Of a stretch of DNA of 64,000 bases, positions 14,701 to 26,856 are shown in pieces (within the stretch, counting starts at the first letter, position 1; every line of letters starts with the position of its first letter). A model generated the notes under the pieces. That model had not been told where the DNA came from, ran no database searches, and saw nothing but the letters and a program-made list of their open reading frames with translations. A program made the translations under genes and the position numbers. The stretch spans positions 72,095,635-72,159,634 of the forward strand of contig CM036619.1 of NCBI GenBank assembly GCA_020746105.1. The letters are read 5' to 3'. The stretch comes from Trogon surrucura. Its lineage: Eukaryota; Chordata; Aves; Trogoniformes; Trogonidae.

Positions 14701-16923
14701 TACTTCAAGAAAGATGTAGGCACTGTTAATTTGCCTCAGGAGGGTAATGGTAATGCCTGGTGATTTAGAAAAGATGGTATGTACAGAAAGAGTGATTGAA
14801 TTGGTGTTTTTGTAACCCAAAGAAAAGATCAAGGCAAATTATAAGCTTTTAAGTGTGTGTAAGTTCACTACGAAATGCAAACATCTGCCCTTGGTTCATG
14901 TGCTTTGCTTACTAATGTCTACATGCATCATTCTGTGTGTCCTGCTCTCATTGTTCGCTTTTGTTTGTGTGTTTTGTAAGAGCTATTTCTGTGCAGTGTC
15001 TGGAGAACAGTGAACAAAGAGCCTGTTGTCTTGGGATTCTGTGAAGAAAATGTATAAATGGGCAAAATCGCTAAAATATGGATCTTCATCTAACCAGATA
15101 GATGTATAGATAAATACTTCAGTTAAAAGTCTTGAGCAGATCAAAGAAAATTTGCCCTCAGATTTGCCAGCCGCTGAGCCACTAAAGGACTAGTTTACCC
15201 ACCTGTAAAAATTGTTCGTGTTCTCCACCTCTGAAGAGATGGAGTTTTCCTTGAAGTGACGTATAAAAATAGCTAATTTAATAAGCATCATGGGGGTTTC
15301 TGTGTGTATTGCATGTTACAGTGCAATGTGTAGACCCTGGTTAGTTATATCATAGAAGCCTGTGTGTTTAATCTTCCTGAAGGCTGTGACTAATTTGCTT
15401 TGATAAAGCCAGTTGAGTCTTTTCAGAATTATGTCATGATCTCTTAATATTTAACTCTTTCAGAAAGCTAACGATCGTGTGATTTATGTTATGTGTCCTG
15501 CTGGGTATGCCTTGGATGGTATTGAGAATCTGTATTTTTCTGGCCCTTTGAAACTTCTCTATCTTTTTTTTTTATTATTTTTTTTTCCCTCCAGATTTGG
15601 TAAAAATTGGCATTATTTCTAGGAGATCCTTAGCAAGTTATTTTAAAATTTAGACTGTAAGCCATTTCTGTATATATAAAACTGCTTATTATTCCTAGTC
15701 TATGAGTATGCTTTATCAGTATTTTGGTAATCTATCCTCAACTGGAGAATAAAATTAGAAGTTCAGACATTTTTCCTTTCTCTTTTGCTATGCAAAAAAA
15801 TGGGAAACTGCCAAGTATTATATTTAACTTCACCTGCTGCAGTACTGGGATAATAATTTGTTTCAGAATGAGCAGTTGACAGACATCTTTTCTATCACTG
15901 CCAATTCCTTGTTTTTCGTCCAAACTTTCATGTTATAGTGTCTGCATCTAAATTTTTTTTACTCCCTTGTACGTATTTTTTCAACTGGACAGGCAATACA
16001 TAAAGCTAACAGTATAAAAAGAGAAGTAAACTTGAATAACTTAGTAGGCTCAAATGTAATATGGCAAATACTACTTAAGGGTGGGCAAGTTTATGATTGT
16101 AGTAATAAAAGAAAGTGGATTTTTTTTCAATTCTCTTAAGATACTTTGTTTGCTTTTAAGCTACCTAGAATTTCCTTCAGAAATTCTTTCTGTGTTAAAT
16201 GGGTAACTCTTCCTTCTGTGTTAACTGGGTAAAGGAAGAGGTTTGAAGAAATTCATTCAGTATTGCTAAAATTAAAAAAAAAATAATGCTTGGAAAGGCC
16301 CAGAAGTTATTTTTCAGTTGTTGGTTGCTTTTTTCTTTTATTTAGAAGTGAAAAAACATTATTTCATCAGGTCTGTATTAGTTTAATAACACCTTTTTTT
16401 ACAAAAACTGTCATTATAAATGCTAATGTTTAACTTGTGGGCAAGAGATGAAAGAATTTATAAAACCCCCACATCTATAGACTAGCGTGTGTATGGGAAA
16501 ATTTAGTCTGAAGGAATGATGAACTGGGGCTCTGCTAGTGAATGTGTGCCGTTGAGGAGGCTGTTTCCAAGCCTTACCGTGAACAATTCATAATTTGTTG
16601 TGCTAAGTGTTCCTGGTTGGATAGAGGGTGACATATATAGAACTCAAAAATAGATAACTGCTTATTTGGGAGGACAGGCAGTCCTCCCACTTAAATCATA
16701 TCATCCAAAAGGCTAAAAAATTTTGATGACTTGTTCCACCTCTCCACTCTACCCTGCATATGTTGTTTTCCTCGCAGTCCTCTTTTTAGAAGCAGTCTTT
16801 TGGCTCCTTCTCCCTTGCACTGGATTTTTGAATCTTAAATGCTGGGAAACTTTCTTACTGTTCCATTTCAAGCTCTCCCAGGACTGAGTCTGGAACTTAA
16901 TTGAATTTCTGTTCTTCTTCTAG
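5770..16923. other. Non-coding DNA, no gene recognised
   Basis: About 11 kb with no recognisable exon, RNA gene or clear transposon. It is AT-rich with scattered T runs and a 17-base A run at 12375-12391. Frames of 60-97 codons, such as 11396-11638, show no known motif. Two imperfect direct repeats of about 21 bases sit at 16186-16206 and 16212-16232. Most likely intronic. Confidence 0.5.
12375..12391. repeat. Poly(A) run, 17 bases
   Basis: An uninterrupted run of 17 A followed by GCTTTT. No gene-like or SINE-like body lies on its 5' side, so I do not read it as a retrocopy tail. Confidence 0.8.
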
Positions 16924-17063
16924 GACAGCCTTAAGACCTTGTGAATGGAAGACATCTTTTGCTTCTACATTCACGTCCTACCACAGGCGTTGTACAACGA
17001 TGTATCAGGATTTTGCCACCCATGCTAGTGGACCATCCAGATGGCTGTAAAACTGCAGAGGAG
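16924..17063 (+). other. Candidate non-coding exon (speculative)
   Basis: The segment is bounded by a pyrimidine-rich acceptor ending 'ttcttcttctag' and a donor GAG|GTTAGT, giving a 140-bp unit. The size and signals fit a normal vertebrate exon, and its position in the presumed 5' intron would suit an alternative 5' UTR exon of GALNT1. There is no homology support, and such pairs also arise by chance in long introns. It ends about 120 bp before the LTR at 17181. Confidence 0.2.
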
Positions 17064-17327
17064 GTTAGTAAAAAATGGGATTGGGGACTTTTTGGTGCTT
17101 CAGTCAAGTATGTCTGCTTTAGGTGTGCCTTAGAGCAAGGGGAACACTTAGAGACTGCACATATACTACTACTTTGCCATTGTATTGGTTTTGCATGGTG
17201 AGGTTTTGGTAGCAGGGGGGCTACCGGGGTAGCTTCTGTGACAAGCTGCTAGAAGCCTCCCCTCTGTCTGATAGAGCTAATGCCAGTCAGCTCCGTGATG
17301 GAGCTGCTGCTGACCAAGGCCAAGCAC

Positions 17328-17393
17328 ATCATAGAATAGAATAGTTTTGGTTGGAAGAGACCTTTAAGATCAAATCCAACCGTTGGACTCAGC
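17328..17393 (-). mobile_element. CR1 LINE fragment inside the LTR
   Basis: The segment 'tcatagaatagaatagttttggttggaagagac' and the following 'atccaacc' match the reverse complement of a CR1 3' end. LTR sequence resumes immediately after it with 'cagtggtagcacctctg'. It is about 65 bp, only the 3' terminus of an element. Confidence 0.7.
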
Positions 17394-17607
17394 TACAGTG
17401 GTAGCACCTCTGTGATGACATATTTAAGAAGGGGAAAAAAAACCCAAACCTGTGCAGTTGCAGCTGGAGGGAAGAATGAGAATATGCGAGATGTGATTTG
17501 GTTGGTAATAAATTAACCTAATTTTCCCAAGTCAAGTCTCTTGCCTGTGATGGTAACTGATGAGAGATCTCTCCCTGTCCTTCATTATATTTTTCTCTCC
17601 CCTGTCT

Positions 17608-17814
17608 AGAAGAAACTTCTTCTCGGTGAGGGTGACGGAACACTGGCACAGGCTGCCCAGGGAGGTTGTGGAGTCTCCTTCTCTGGAGACATTCAAGACC
17701 CGCCTGGACACGTTCCTATGTAGCATTATCTAGGTGTTCCTGCTCTGGCAGGGGGGTTGGACTAGGTGATCTTTCAAGGTCCCTTCCGGTCCCTAACATT
17801 CTGTGATTCTGTGA
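17608..17814 (+). mobile_element. CR1 LINE, short 3' copy nested in the LTR
   Basis: The copy starts within the C-terminal ORF2 coding region; the minus-strand shadow frame at 17532-17726 is typical of it. It then runs through the stop and the CR1 3' UTR ('tcctgctctggcagggggg', 'ttggactagg') to two ATTCTGTG octamers. LTR sequence flanks it on both sides ('ctctcccctgtctag' before and 'gtgatagagtggctttggtgg' after), so it inserted into the LTR. Its 3' end variant resembles the copies at 58.5 and 60.6 kb rather than the 28.7 kb copy. Confidence 0.9.
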
Positions 17815-17878
17815 AAAGGGAAAGTGATAGAGTGGCTTTGGTGGGCACCTGATATCCAGTCAGGGTCAACCCACCACA

Positions 17879-20800
17879 TGCATATTCTATATTTTTCTGT
17901 TCCCTCAGGGTCCTGGTGGACCAGTTTGGTTGTCTGCAGATATTAAACAGGTGTGTCCGTGTGGATTTCTTTATATTAACACAACCCTAATTTATCTGTT
18001 ACTGTGGCTGTCGCTGGATACTCCAAAGTACAAGATATAAGTGGTTAAAGCACCCTGGTTTTTGTTCTCCTGAACTTACCTTTACTCCTTCAGTATGATC
18101 TCATCTTGAAAAGAGTGATCTAGGCCAATGAACTGGAATTTAGATCAATTTTCCACCCAGCTGAACTAAGAAAACCTGGGTTTTGTTTTATATGTTTCTA
18201 CAGTAAACACACTTCCCTTAAAGAATACTTGTTGGACAGGAGATGACTTACTAAACTACCACTGTATAGTCACCGACTACCCAATGCGATGTTTAAGAAC
18301 TAAATTCTTGTCAAGCCTTCTCTCTATATGCATCTCTCACTTGCTACTGTTTGGTTTTTTAAACCTCGATTGAAATAATGGCGACAAATTATGGTGTCAA
18401 ATGGGCAGGACAGATGGACAAAGATGTGATACAAGTCTGTCTCCTTTGGCACAAAATATTAACCAGTTCAGTTGTACTTAGTGTGTTAAATGTTGTCTTC
18501 CACTTGATATCCTTGGTATTGACATTTTGTGCTTATTTTTTTGCCTTGATAAGAGTAGAGGCTACTCAGTAAAAAGTTCAGGGTCAAAACAGAAGAAAAA
18601 CAAGCAGAGCAAAATTTTGTTTCTGGATTTACTGCTTATGGCCTCTCAGGCTGTAGGGCCACTGGTATTTCTTTTGCTGTAGCCCAGCCGCCTCTTCTGT
18701 GGTTGTTCACTCAAGTGGTGACTCTAACGAAGTAACAGATTTGAGTAGAAATAACGGCTGCTGGGGGAAGCTGGTCTGCGTTCTTTGGTTTGAGGTCCAC
18801 ACTGGGAGACTGATATGGCTGAAAGACTGCAAATTGTCCTTGGTGTTTTTTTTTTCAGTTGTATCCATTCTCTGATTGAGTTTCTTCATTTCTGTGTAAA
18901 TTTTTGCTGGCAAAGCAGAAGGCTGTCATGGTGGAATAAGAGAGAAGACAGAGCAGCAACTAGTTATGTAGCAGTTTGTTGGTGAATCTTAAAACCATGT
19001 GATATGGCTTCTCAGGCACATCTACTCTCTCTTGTTGGAAAGATTCTAGTCTTTCTAGAGAAGTTGAAAATCTTTTAGAAAAGTTACTGAATCAGGATAC
19101 AGAATTTTAAAAGAGGCTTTAACAAGTATCTGATTTAATTTAAGTTTAACAAGTGATTGTATTACTCAAATGCTGCAGTGTCCAATTAATGTATAACTGA
19201 ATTTGCAGAACAGTTCCACAATACTCCCTTTTTTAATGTTTTCTGACAGATTAACCTTTTCTGTGATGACCTGTTTCTCTCTTGGCTTCTAGCCAGGTGT
19301 GAATTTTGAATTGTGAAAAAGCCGAAGTTGCTACCAGCTTTATACCTTCAAAAATGATACGTTTTTACAAAGCGCCTGACAACTTCTGGGAAAAAAAAAA
19401 AAGGCAAAGTAATAAGCACCTATGTATTTGGAGAAACTTGAATAATTTAGTGAAGTCTAATACACCTCTGCCATACCTAACGTTCTACTAATTGTAACTG
19501 CAACTCTGCAGAAAATCATTAGCACTGATCTTATGGGTAACAGAGGGGAAAAAAGTGAACTCTTTCCTGAAATAATCTTTCTGCCCTAAATTATATGTCA
19601 CACTCTTCGCATTTCTCTGGACCACTGCACACTGTAAAGAATAAATTCTAACTTTGACTTACTTTTTTGCCTTACTGATGCAATGCCTATATCTTGATAT
19701 GGCCATTTTATTTAAATTTGCCAAATCTTTTTGATATTAGGATACAAACTTTCAAGTTAAACCTTATGTAAAACCTTTTTTGGAATTGGTGTAAGAGTAT
19801 AGTCTTGAAATTTAACAGGTGAATCTCCCATTTTTTTTCTACAGTATTAAGAAAAAAATTCAGCAATAATTCAAAAGCATTTATTAGAGAATGCTGAAAA
19901 TGTAGCATTTTGTTGTTAAAAATGACTGTTTAAATTCTTTCTGTGAAAACTAATTTTTTGCAGTTTTGATTTTTTTCTCCTAGCATTTTCTTTCACACAT
20001 GGGCTCAAAACATAAGTTTATTTTTTAAAAAAAAAAGACTGTACAGATTTTTGAAGCTGCTGACAAAACAGGATTGCCATTTTCTGTAGAACTGGCATTT
20101 CCATACTATTGCTTTTGATCAAATATGAACTTAAATGTCATTTTTTAATTTATTTTTCAGTGAAGTTGAAAGTTGGGCAGAGTGCTCAGTGGTTCTGTAT
20201 AACCTTTTAAGTCCAAACTGTGCATCCAATCCTGCAAAAGTAGCATGATTATAATGACTTGATAGGATTATCCAAAAGCTTCTTTAAATTTATATCCACC
20301 TGTTTGATGTAGATCTTTTCCTTTTTTGTTACATTTGCTCTCCTTAATAATGCTATGAATTTTGTAATGGTATGTTGAGAGTGCAAAAGCAAATTCATTC
20401 TAAAAAAACTGTAAAAAAAATGGTTTTTATCACACTTCTCTGGATTTAAATGCAATATTCTCTTGGTCTCCAATGTTCGTATTTTGTATTTTTAAGTTTG
20501 AGCAAACCAAGTTTAACTAGTGAATTTTTTTTCCTTTTTGTTTGTTTGGAAGTACTACTCTAGTGATTGTGAAGAGGTTTAAAATACTGTACTGTAGTAC
20601 TGGAGATGAATCTAAGAAAGTCTTCAGTGGAGCTGGCTTTTAGTTTTTTTAGAAATACAGGCAAATGAAGTCTTGTTTTTTAATTTTTTTTTTTTTGTAA
20701 GGTTACTTGATATACATGGTTTAGGGCAGCAGGGAGAGGACAGCTCACAATGAAACTAGTAGACTAGTCTGCAATTAAAAGTGATTTTGTTCTGCTGGCT

Positions 20801-23800
20801 GGCCATATATTGTTGGGGTTTTTTGTTTACCATCAAATTTCTGCCAGGCTTTCACATGACTATTCAGTTGGGCTTTTTGCTTTGTCTACCAGTCTAGCTT
20901 TTACACATACTCATATTTGTAGAGACTGATAATGTAAAACCAATTTAATTTATTTGCATTAGGACTGGAGTATGACCTGGGTAGGTCAAGCTGAGTTCTC
21001 TGTCCTCCACTTAATGGAATATGGAAACTCTACTTGCTGCTAACTTGTAATGAGCCTCGTGTATGTATGGTCAATTACAATTTCTCTGCTTAGATTTGTT
21101 GTCTACTTTTACAGCTACAGAAAGACATTTGCTAGATAGGTGAATACTGTGTGCTGTTTTGTTGGTTGTTTGTTTTTTTTTTTTTAAAAAATCGTATGAC
21201 CAGCTGTGTATTTCTTACGTAGGCGAGATCTTAACTTCTTTTCCTCCCTCCTCCTCCTTTTGCTACGTAGTCTTGATTCCAGAAGTAACAGTAAATCACT
21301 TTCCCATCATGTCTGTGCTTTTCCTGTTCCCTTACTTTATTTTTTTGTATGATAGCAACGTAGGACATGCAGATGTAAGAGCGGTGGAGGAAGGAGAGTG
21401 TATCTGTTGGTCAGAGCTGCTGCCTGCCTGAGAGTTAAAGGTAGTTTGCTTGCTTGGATATCAAAGGGGAAAATGGAGTGAAAAGGAAAGGGAGAGCATG
21501 TGAAACTAGTTTTTCAACAGTTCGAAATGGACAGTACTGATGCTTTTGTAAATTCTCTTGTACTGTCAGGCATCACAGGTGGTTTAGCATATAAACCAAA
21601 CCTCTGTATATCTGAATTCTGAAGTTTAAACTCTCGCCCAATGGAAATATCAGTGCCAAGTGCTGAAGACCAAGATGCCATAGGGCCAAAGAAAGTATCC
21701 AGGACTCTAGTTCTGAAGAAGAGCTGTTGCTATACTGGGCTGTTTGCAAGCTATTCTAGTATCTCCTGTCAGTTTCTTCTTTACTTGTCCAATCTTGCAA
21801 ATGATCCCAAGTTCTAAAGGATTTCCGGAACTCTGCTTTATTAGTCTGCCTGTTTAGCTTTTTTTATCTGACAGTTCTTTCCTTGTTTACCTATTTGAAG
21901 TAGAACCCAAACCACAAACTTGGCTACTTTAGAAGTAGACTTTATGTGGACAAATTCATGGGTCCTTGAATAAAATCTCATGGTGGTGCTTTTTATACCA
22001 CCATGTGTACATTTGCATGGATTGACAATGGAAATTATGTAAAAGCTTGTGTTTTCAGAGATCTTTTGGAGGACGGAATTAAGAAAAATCTAAAGCCAGT
22101 GAGCATAAGTAAGAGGGAAAGTGAAAGGTGGATGTGAAGAATCTTACCCTTAGTGCAGTACTGTGTGTGTTAATTAAATACCAGACAGTTGTTAGCAGAA
22201 GTTACATGCTGAGCAGACGGCATTATGATGTGAAAGCAGACTTCATGTGTGAAGGTATGCTTAAGAGCTATATAGCCTGTCTGTATAAATACAGGCATTT
22301 GCTTTCTATGTAGCATTTTCTTCAAAAAGAGAAACAAGCATATGTTCTGATTATTTTTATTTTTTGGTACTGGGTTTTTTGAATTGAGATGTGATATTTT
22401 CTCTATATTTCAAAAAGTGCTTAGCCCTACAAAAATGCTGAGCTAATTCTGGTTAGAATTTTTGCGTTTCCCTAGATGTGGGAGGTGGGTTGTTTTCTTT
22501 TTGTTTGTTTAAAAAAAAATATTAACAGTGATGCTGTTAAAGGAATTGGAAGTAAAACTTCCTAACAAAGCCTTTGAATTTTTTACTATTCTTCATTTTA
22601 CTTAACATAATGTAACCCAGCATGTGTTAAATGATTGTCAGCCTTATTTTGACAAATTATATTTTCTACTTCTTGAGACCTTAGTGTTTAGTCACGTGCA
22701 TTATCCTGTTCAGAGGTTTCTAACTTGATATCTGCCTGTCTTTGATTTGTCAGCAAGTTCTTCAGTTACTCCAGGCAGAATTCAGCCAGCTTCTCTAGTA
22801 TAAACAACCTGTGACCCCAGCATGTAACGTCAATTTTTCTTTACCTGTATTGTTTTCAAAGCTTTTCGCTTAGAACCCTTAGAATTTTTTGAGTACTTTT
22901 CACATATGTTGAAGGCAGAGGAAAAATGTTCTTTGCATTCGGTGTTTCTTAGAGTTGTTCTACTGGATTTTTAACCTACAATAGAAAGTTTTCAGGTTTA
23001 GAGGTTTCTGCAGTTACTCACATAAGGATGGTTGAATCTGTTCACTGCAATTTACCCGATGTTTCCAGAAATCTCCTTTATAATTTTTTCTGATTAGCTG
23101 ACTCTGCTTTTCTTTAATTCAAATTCTCGCCTATTAGTGGTCCATCTTTAATGATGGATATTTGCCTGTGTAATTTTCTGCTGTCTTTAAAAGTGTTTGA
23201 AGAATTAATGAACAATTTTATTCCACTCCAGCTTTTGGCTTTGATACATATCTAAAGAATAATCAGATGCTTTATGGAGGTTGGATATTTTAGAACATTT
23301 GAGACTAGACTTGCAAGATTTAACAATTTCTAACATATGAGGAAGGTTTCAAGAATGTCTTGTAAAAGATTTATGGACTTGATTGTTCTTAGTCTGCTTA
23401 CGTCTTTGTCTACAAAAAAATGTGTAACTGGCTTGGTGACACTGAATTCTTCTGACCTTTAGTCAAAGATTTCTCTGTGAAATTTGTGATTCTTCAATAC
23501 TGACACCGGAGTTACTAGTTTTCTTTTAACTTCTGTCTTAATAGCGGAATAAAGAGTAAGTTGCAACTCTCTTTGTGTTCTTCAGTGTTTTTAAGAAAGA
23601 TCTGCTTATTTCCTCAAAATACTTTAAAAGCAAAAACTGCCTGACATTTCTAAGTGCTGACGTGTGCAGATTGAAGAAAGTATCATCTGCAGAAAATTCT
23701 ATCGAGTATTTGACATATCTGTATGAAGAGTGATCTGTTGATAAGAATAGGACTCAGTTTTAGTTCCGTGTCAGCTGGTAAAATCTGAGTTTGCAGTTTG

Positions 23801-26617
23801 ACATTTTAGTGTAGAACTTTTAAAAAATTCTGGAAGTAAACCTGATTTTCTGGGCTATACAGAAACATTATAAAGGAAAGTGGAAAATATGAGCACTGAG
23901 AATATGGAACAGCTTGCTGCATTTCTGTTTCTGCAGATTCTACTGTAGTGCATATGATTTCTTAAAGAAGATTGATTGCAATAGTAAATATATTTTGTCT
24001 TTTTTTTCTTTCCAGCAGGAATTTTAATTTTAAAAGAAGTCTTGTCAGCTACTTTGTTCTACTTATAGTTCCTCTTGCACCTGGAGATGATTTAAAATAG
24101 TTTTTGAAATGTGTGACTTCTTGATTGTCAGAAATTCTTGACTGCTTGCATGTATTTGGCCTTAGTGAACATATGCTGTGTAAGGCCAAGTGATTCTGCT
24201 TTTGGCTAGAAGTCTTCATGCTGTGCTGCATCATGTCACAAGCTTGACTATCTAAAATACGTGGAGGTGTTTACAGGTTTTTGTTTCAGATGGCAAATAG
24301 CACACTAATAATCTCTACTACTCTGACACTGTGCTGTCGTAATATATGTTTTTGGTAGTTCAGCTTTTTTTTCTTGAGAGCCTTGGAACCAGCATTTAGC
24401 TCTGATAGGGAAGCTAAAATTAGTTTTCAAATCCTGTTTCTTCTGAGTAATGGTGAACTTGCAAGCTCAAAAATCGTTTTTCTTGGGGAAATGGAGGTCT
24501 TCACCTAGAACGTCTGCGCTGATGTGACCTGGATTTTCCTCTTCCAGCCCTGTAGTGTTGGGGTTGGAAGACCAACTAGCACAGCTCTTCGGGGATTTAT
24601 TAAGGATTGGATTTATAGCTCTGGGATACTGATTGGCAGGAGTGTTGCTGCACTGCAAAAGCGAAGTGCTGGGTCACCAAATGTGACTTTCAGAAAGAAA
24701 AACCAAAGAAAATCCCACCTCAGCCTTCTTAGGCCTCTGTGAAAGGTAGCAGAAGGCTTAAATAGATCTTACTGATGCACATTCAGCTGTTAATTATTGT
24801 AGGTTGGGGATTTATGTGTAGTGCTTTGCTAGCACTGTCATTAAAATCCTCTCTTGCTGCCGTTAATGACAAAAGCTTTTCACCTGTGAATTGCTTCTTG
24901 TCTTCACGCTGCCTGTGATACTTGGTGATAAAAATACTGTCTGTATTCTCTCACTGGCTGTTACTCTAAGTCGGGTGTACTCGGTAGCCCTCCCACAGTG
25001 TATCTGTGAAGGAGCTGTGGCTTTGAAGAGGAATGCTTGCTCTCTGCCAGCACCTGAGGTGTCAGTAGCCCAATTTGAGACTGCAGTTGTTCAGGAAAAG
25101 AAATAACTGTCTATCAGCTTATAAATCTGCTTTCCTAAAAGGATTGCCTATTCAGTAGCTGTCACGAGAAACAATATCTGCTGTTCAATGTAAGAAGGAA
25201 AAGATTTGAATAATGGTGGTTTGAACATACCTGCCAGTACTGTACTAGTCTGTAACTTAATGCTTATGCAAAAACTTACCGCTATTGGCTTCAAGGTACC
25301 ATGTATCTGTGTGTTTGTTTGTTGTGCTGTAATTAAATTGACCTGATGATGTGCTCCTAACATTTGAAGCAGTTCTGTTAAATGATGTAGAGTGGGTTTT
25401 TTTTTTTACATATAGAATTGGAAATATTAAGTAATGTATAGTAATTGTTTGCTGGTCGTAATAGAAGCATATTTTAAATCACAAAGCAGTTGAGGGAATG
25501 GAAATGTCTGAAGGATACTTGAATAAGCCTATTTTTAGATGTTTTCATTGAGTGTGGAGAACAGAAAAATGAAATTGTTACCTCAGTCATTTGAAAGCTA
25601 CTTTAAAGTTATGGAGTAGGAGTATAGTGAATCTCTGCCATTTGTATGACAGCAGTAGTATTCTTAGTTTCCAAAGTTTAGATATCCTCCTGAGCTTGTC
25701 TAATATTTACAGTGATATTCTTATAGGGAGTATTTTGTCTCCCTGCTGGATCAATTTATTCTTTTTCTTGTGTAGCAAAAAAATGTTGTTAAAATAAAAA
25801 AGTAGAAAAGAGTGTATATCCCAAATCTGTGGATTAAATTGGTTTTGAACTTTTATTATTTGATTAAAATACTGTTCATCTGGTCCTTTGAAACCTTCCC
25901 CACTGCAGTTTCTTCCTGCAAGCAAGATAGGGCTTTCTTGAAGTCAATTTAAAAAGTATTGGCTGCAACTAGGGGAAAGGATAACTTAAGAAAGCCTTCC
26001 AAAGACTTTAATTTCAGGAGTTCTCTAAATAATATTTTATTTTATTATCAAAAACAAACCATTGGGAGAATTTGGCATTAGGGGAGTCCATGACTGTGGA
26101 TATTTGGGTTTGTTTCTTCTTGTGGTGTTTTGATTTTTGGTGGTGGTTTTTTTTTTGTTTGTTTTTATTTTTCTTAAAAAGACCAACTGAAAACCAATAA
26201 ACAAAACAACCTTCCACCCCAAACACTGAGCTGGTATGGAGGAGTTCTATGGCAAAGATCTGGCATCTGTGTTTGTTTCTGGAAGCAATTAATTTAGGCC
26301 TTTTCATTTGTGCTCCTTACTCTTCTATGAATTCCAGGCTGGAAGAGTGGGAGCAGGAAGGACCTACTTGGATCACTGTGTCCAGTCCCTTATAGTGGTC
26401 TCTTAAAAATCCACAGGGCTCTGCTTTGAAACATGTTCTTTGCCAAATACATAGCTTTCCTTCCACTTTTCCCCTGTGAAATACTCATGCATCATACAGT
26501 GGTTTCTGTCCTTATATGTAAGGAGGATACTTAAATGATGCATGCAAAAATCTCATTGGCTTTTTATCCACGACTGGATAACAGTGATAGCTCACAGTGT
26601 CACCCTCATGAGAATTA
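17879..26617. other. Non-coding DNA, no gene recognised
   Basis: I see no exon, RNA gene or named transposon in this 8.7 kb stretch. It is AT-rich with frequent T runs (for example 20683-20696 and 21172-21185). Several open frames of 60-90 codons exist, but none carries a recognisable domain. Consistent with intron. Confidence 0.5.
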
Positions 26618-26856
26618 GAGAATCATAGAATCGCTGAGGTTGGAAAAGACCCTTAAGATCATCAAGTCCAACCATCAGCCCAGTACTACCATGACCACTA
26701 AACTATCTCCTGAAGTGCCACGTGTACACGTTTTTTGAATGCCTCCAAGGGTGATGTCTCCACCACTTCCCTGGGCAGCCTGTTCCAATGCCTCACCACT
26801 CTTTCAGTAAAGAATTTTTTGTGAATACCCAATCTAAACCTTCACTGGTGCAATAA
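26618..26856 (-). mobile_element. CR1 LINE 3' fragment, antisense
   Basis: It opens with 'gagaatcatagaatcgctgaggttggaaaagaccct', the reverse complement of a CR1 3' end. It continues through 'caagtccaaccatcagccc', 'ccaccacttccctgggcagcctgttccaatgcc' and 'tctaaacctt'. These match the last coding codons and 3' UTR of an older CR1 subfamily than the sense copies. It covers about 240 bp, with no usable reading frame. Confidence 0.88.

Larger units (their letters stand above)
17181..17878 (+). mobile_element. Solo LTR of an endogenous retrovirus, split by two CR1s
   Basis: The element begins TGTATTGG and ends ACCACA, so it has TG...CA ends. After removing two CR1 insertions (17328-17393 and about 17608-17814), three segments of roughly 147, 214 and 64 bp make one continuous LTR of a type I recall from bird genomes. 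A TATA-like TATTTAA at 17421-17427 and AATAAA at 17507-17512 lie in the expected order for U3 and R. No gag or pol reading frame is attached, so it is a solo LTR left by recombination between the two LTRs of a provirus. I could not read a clean target-site duplication. Confidence 0.7.
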
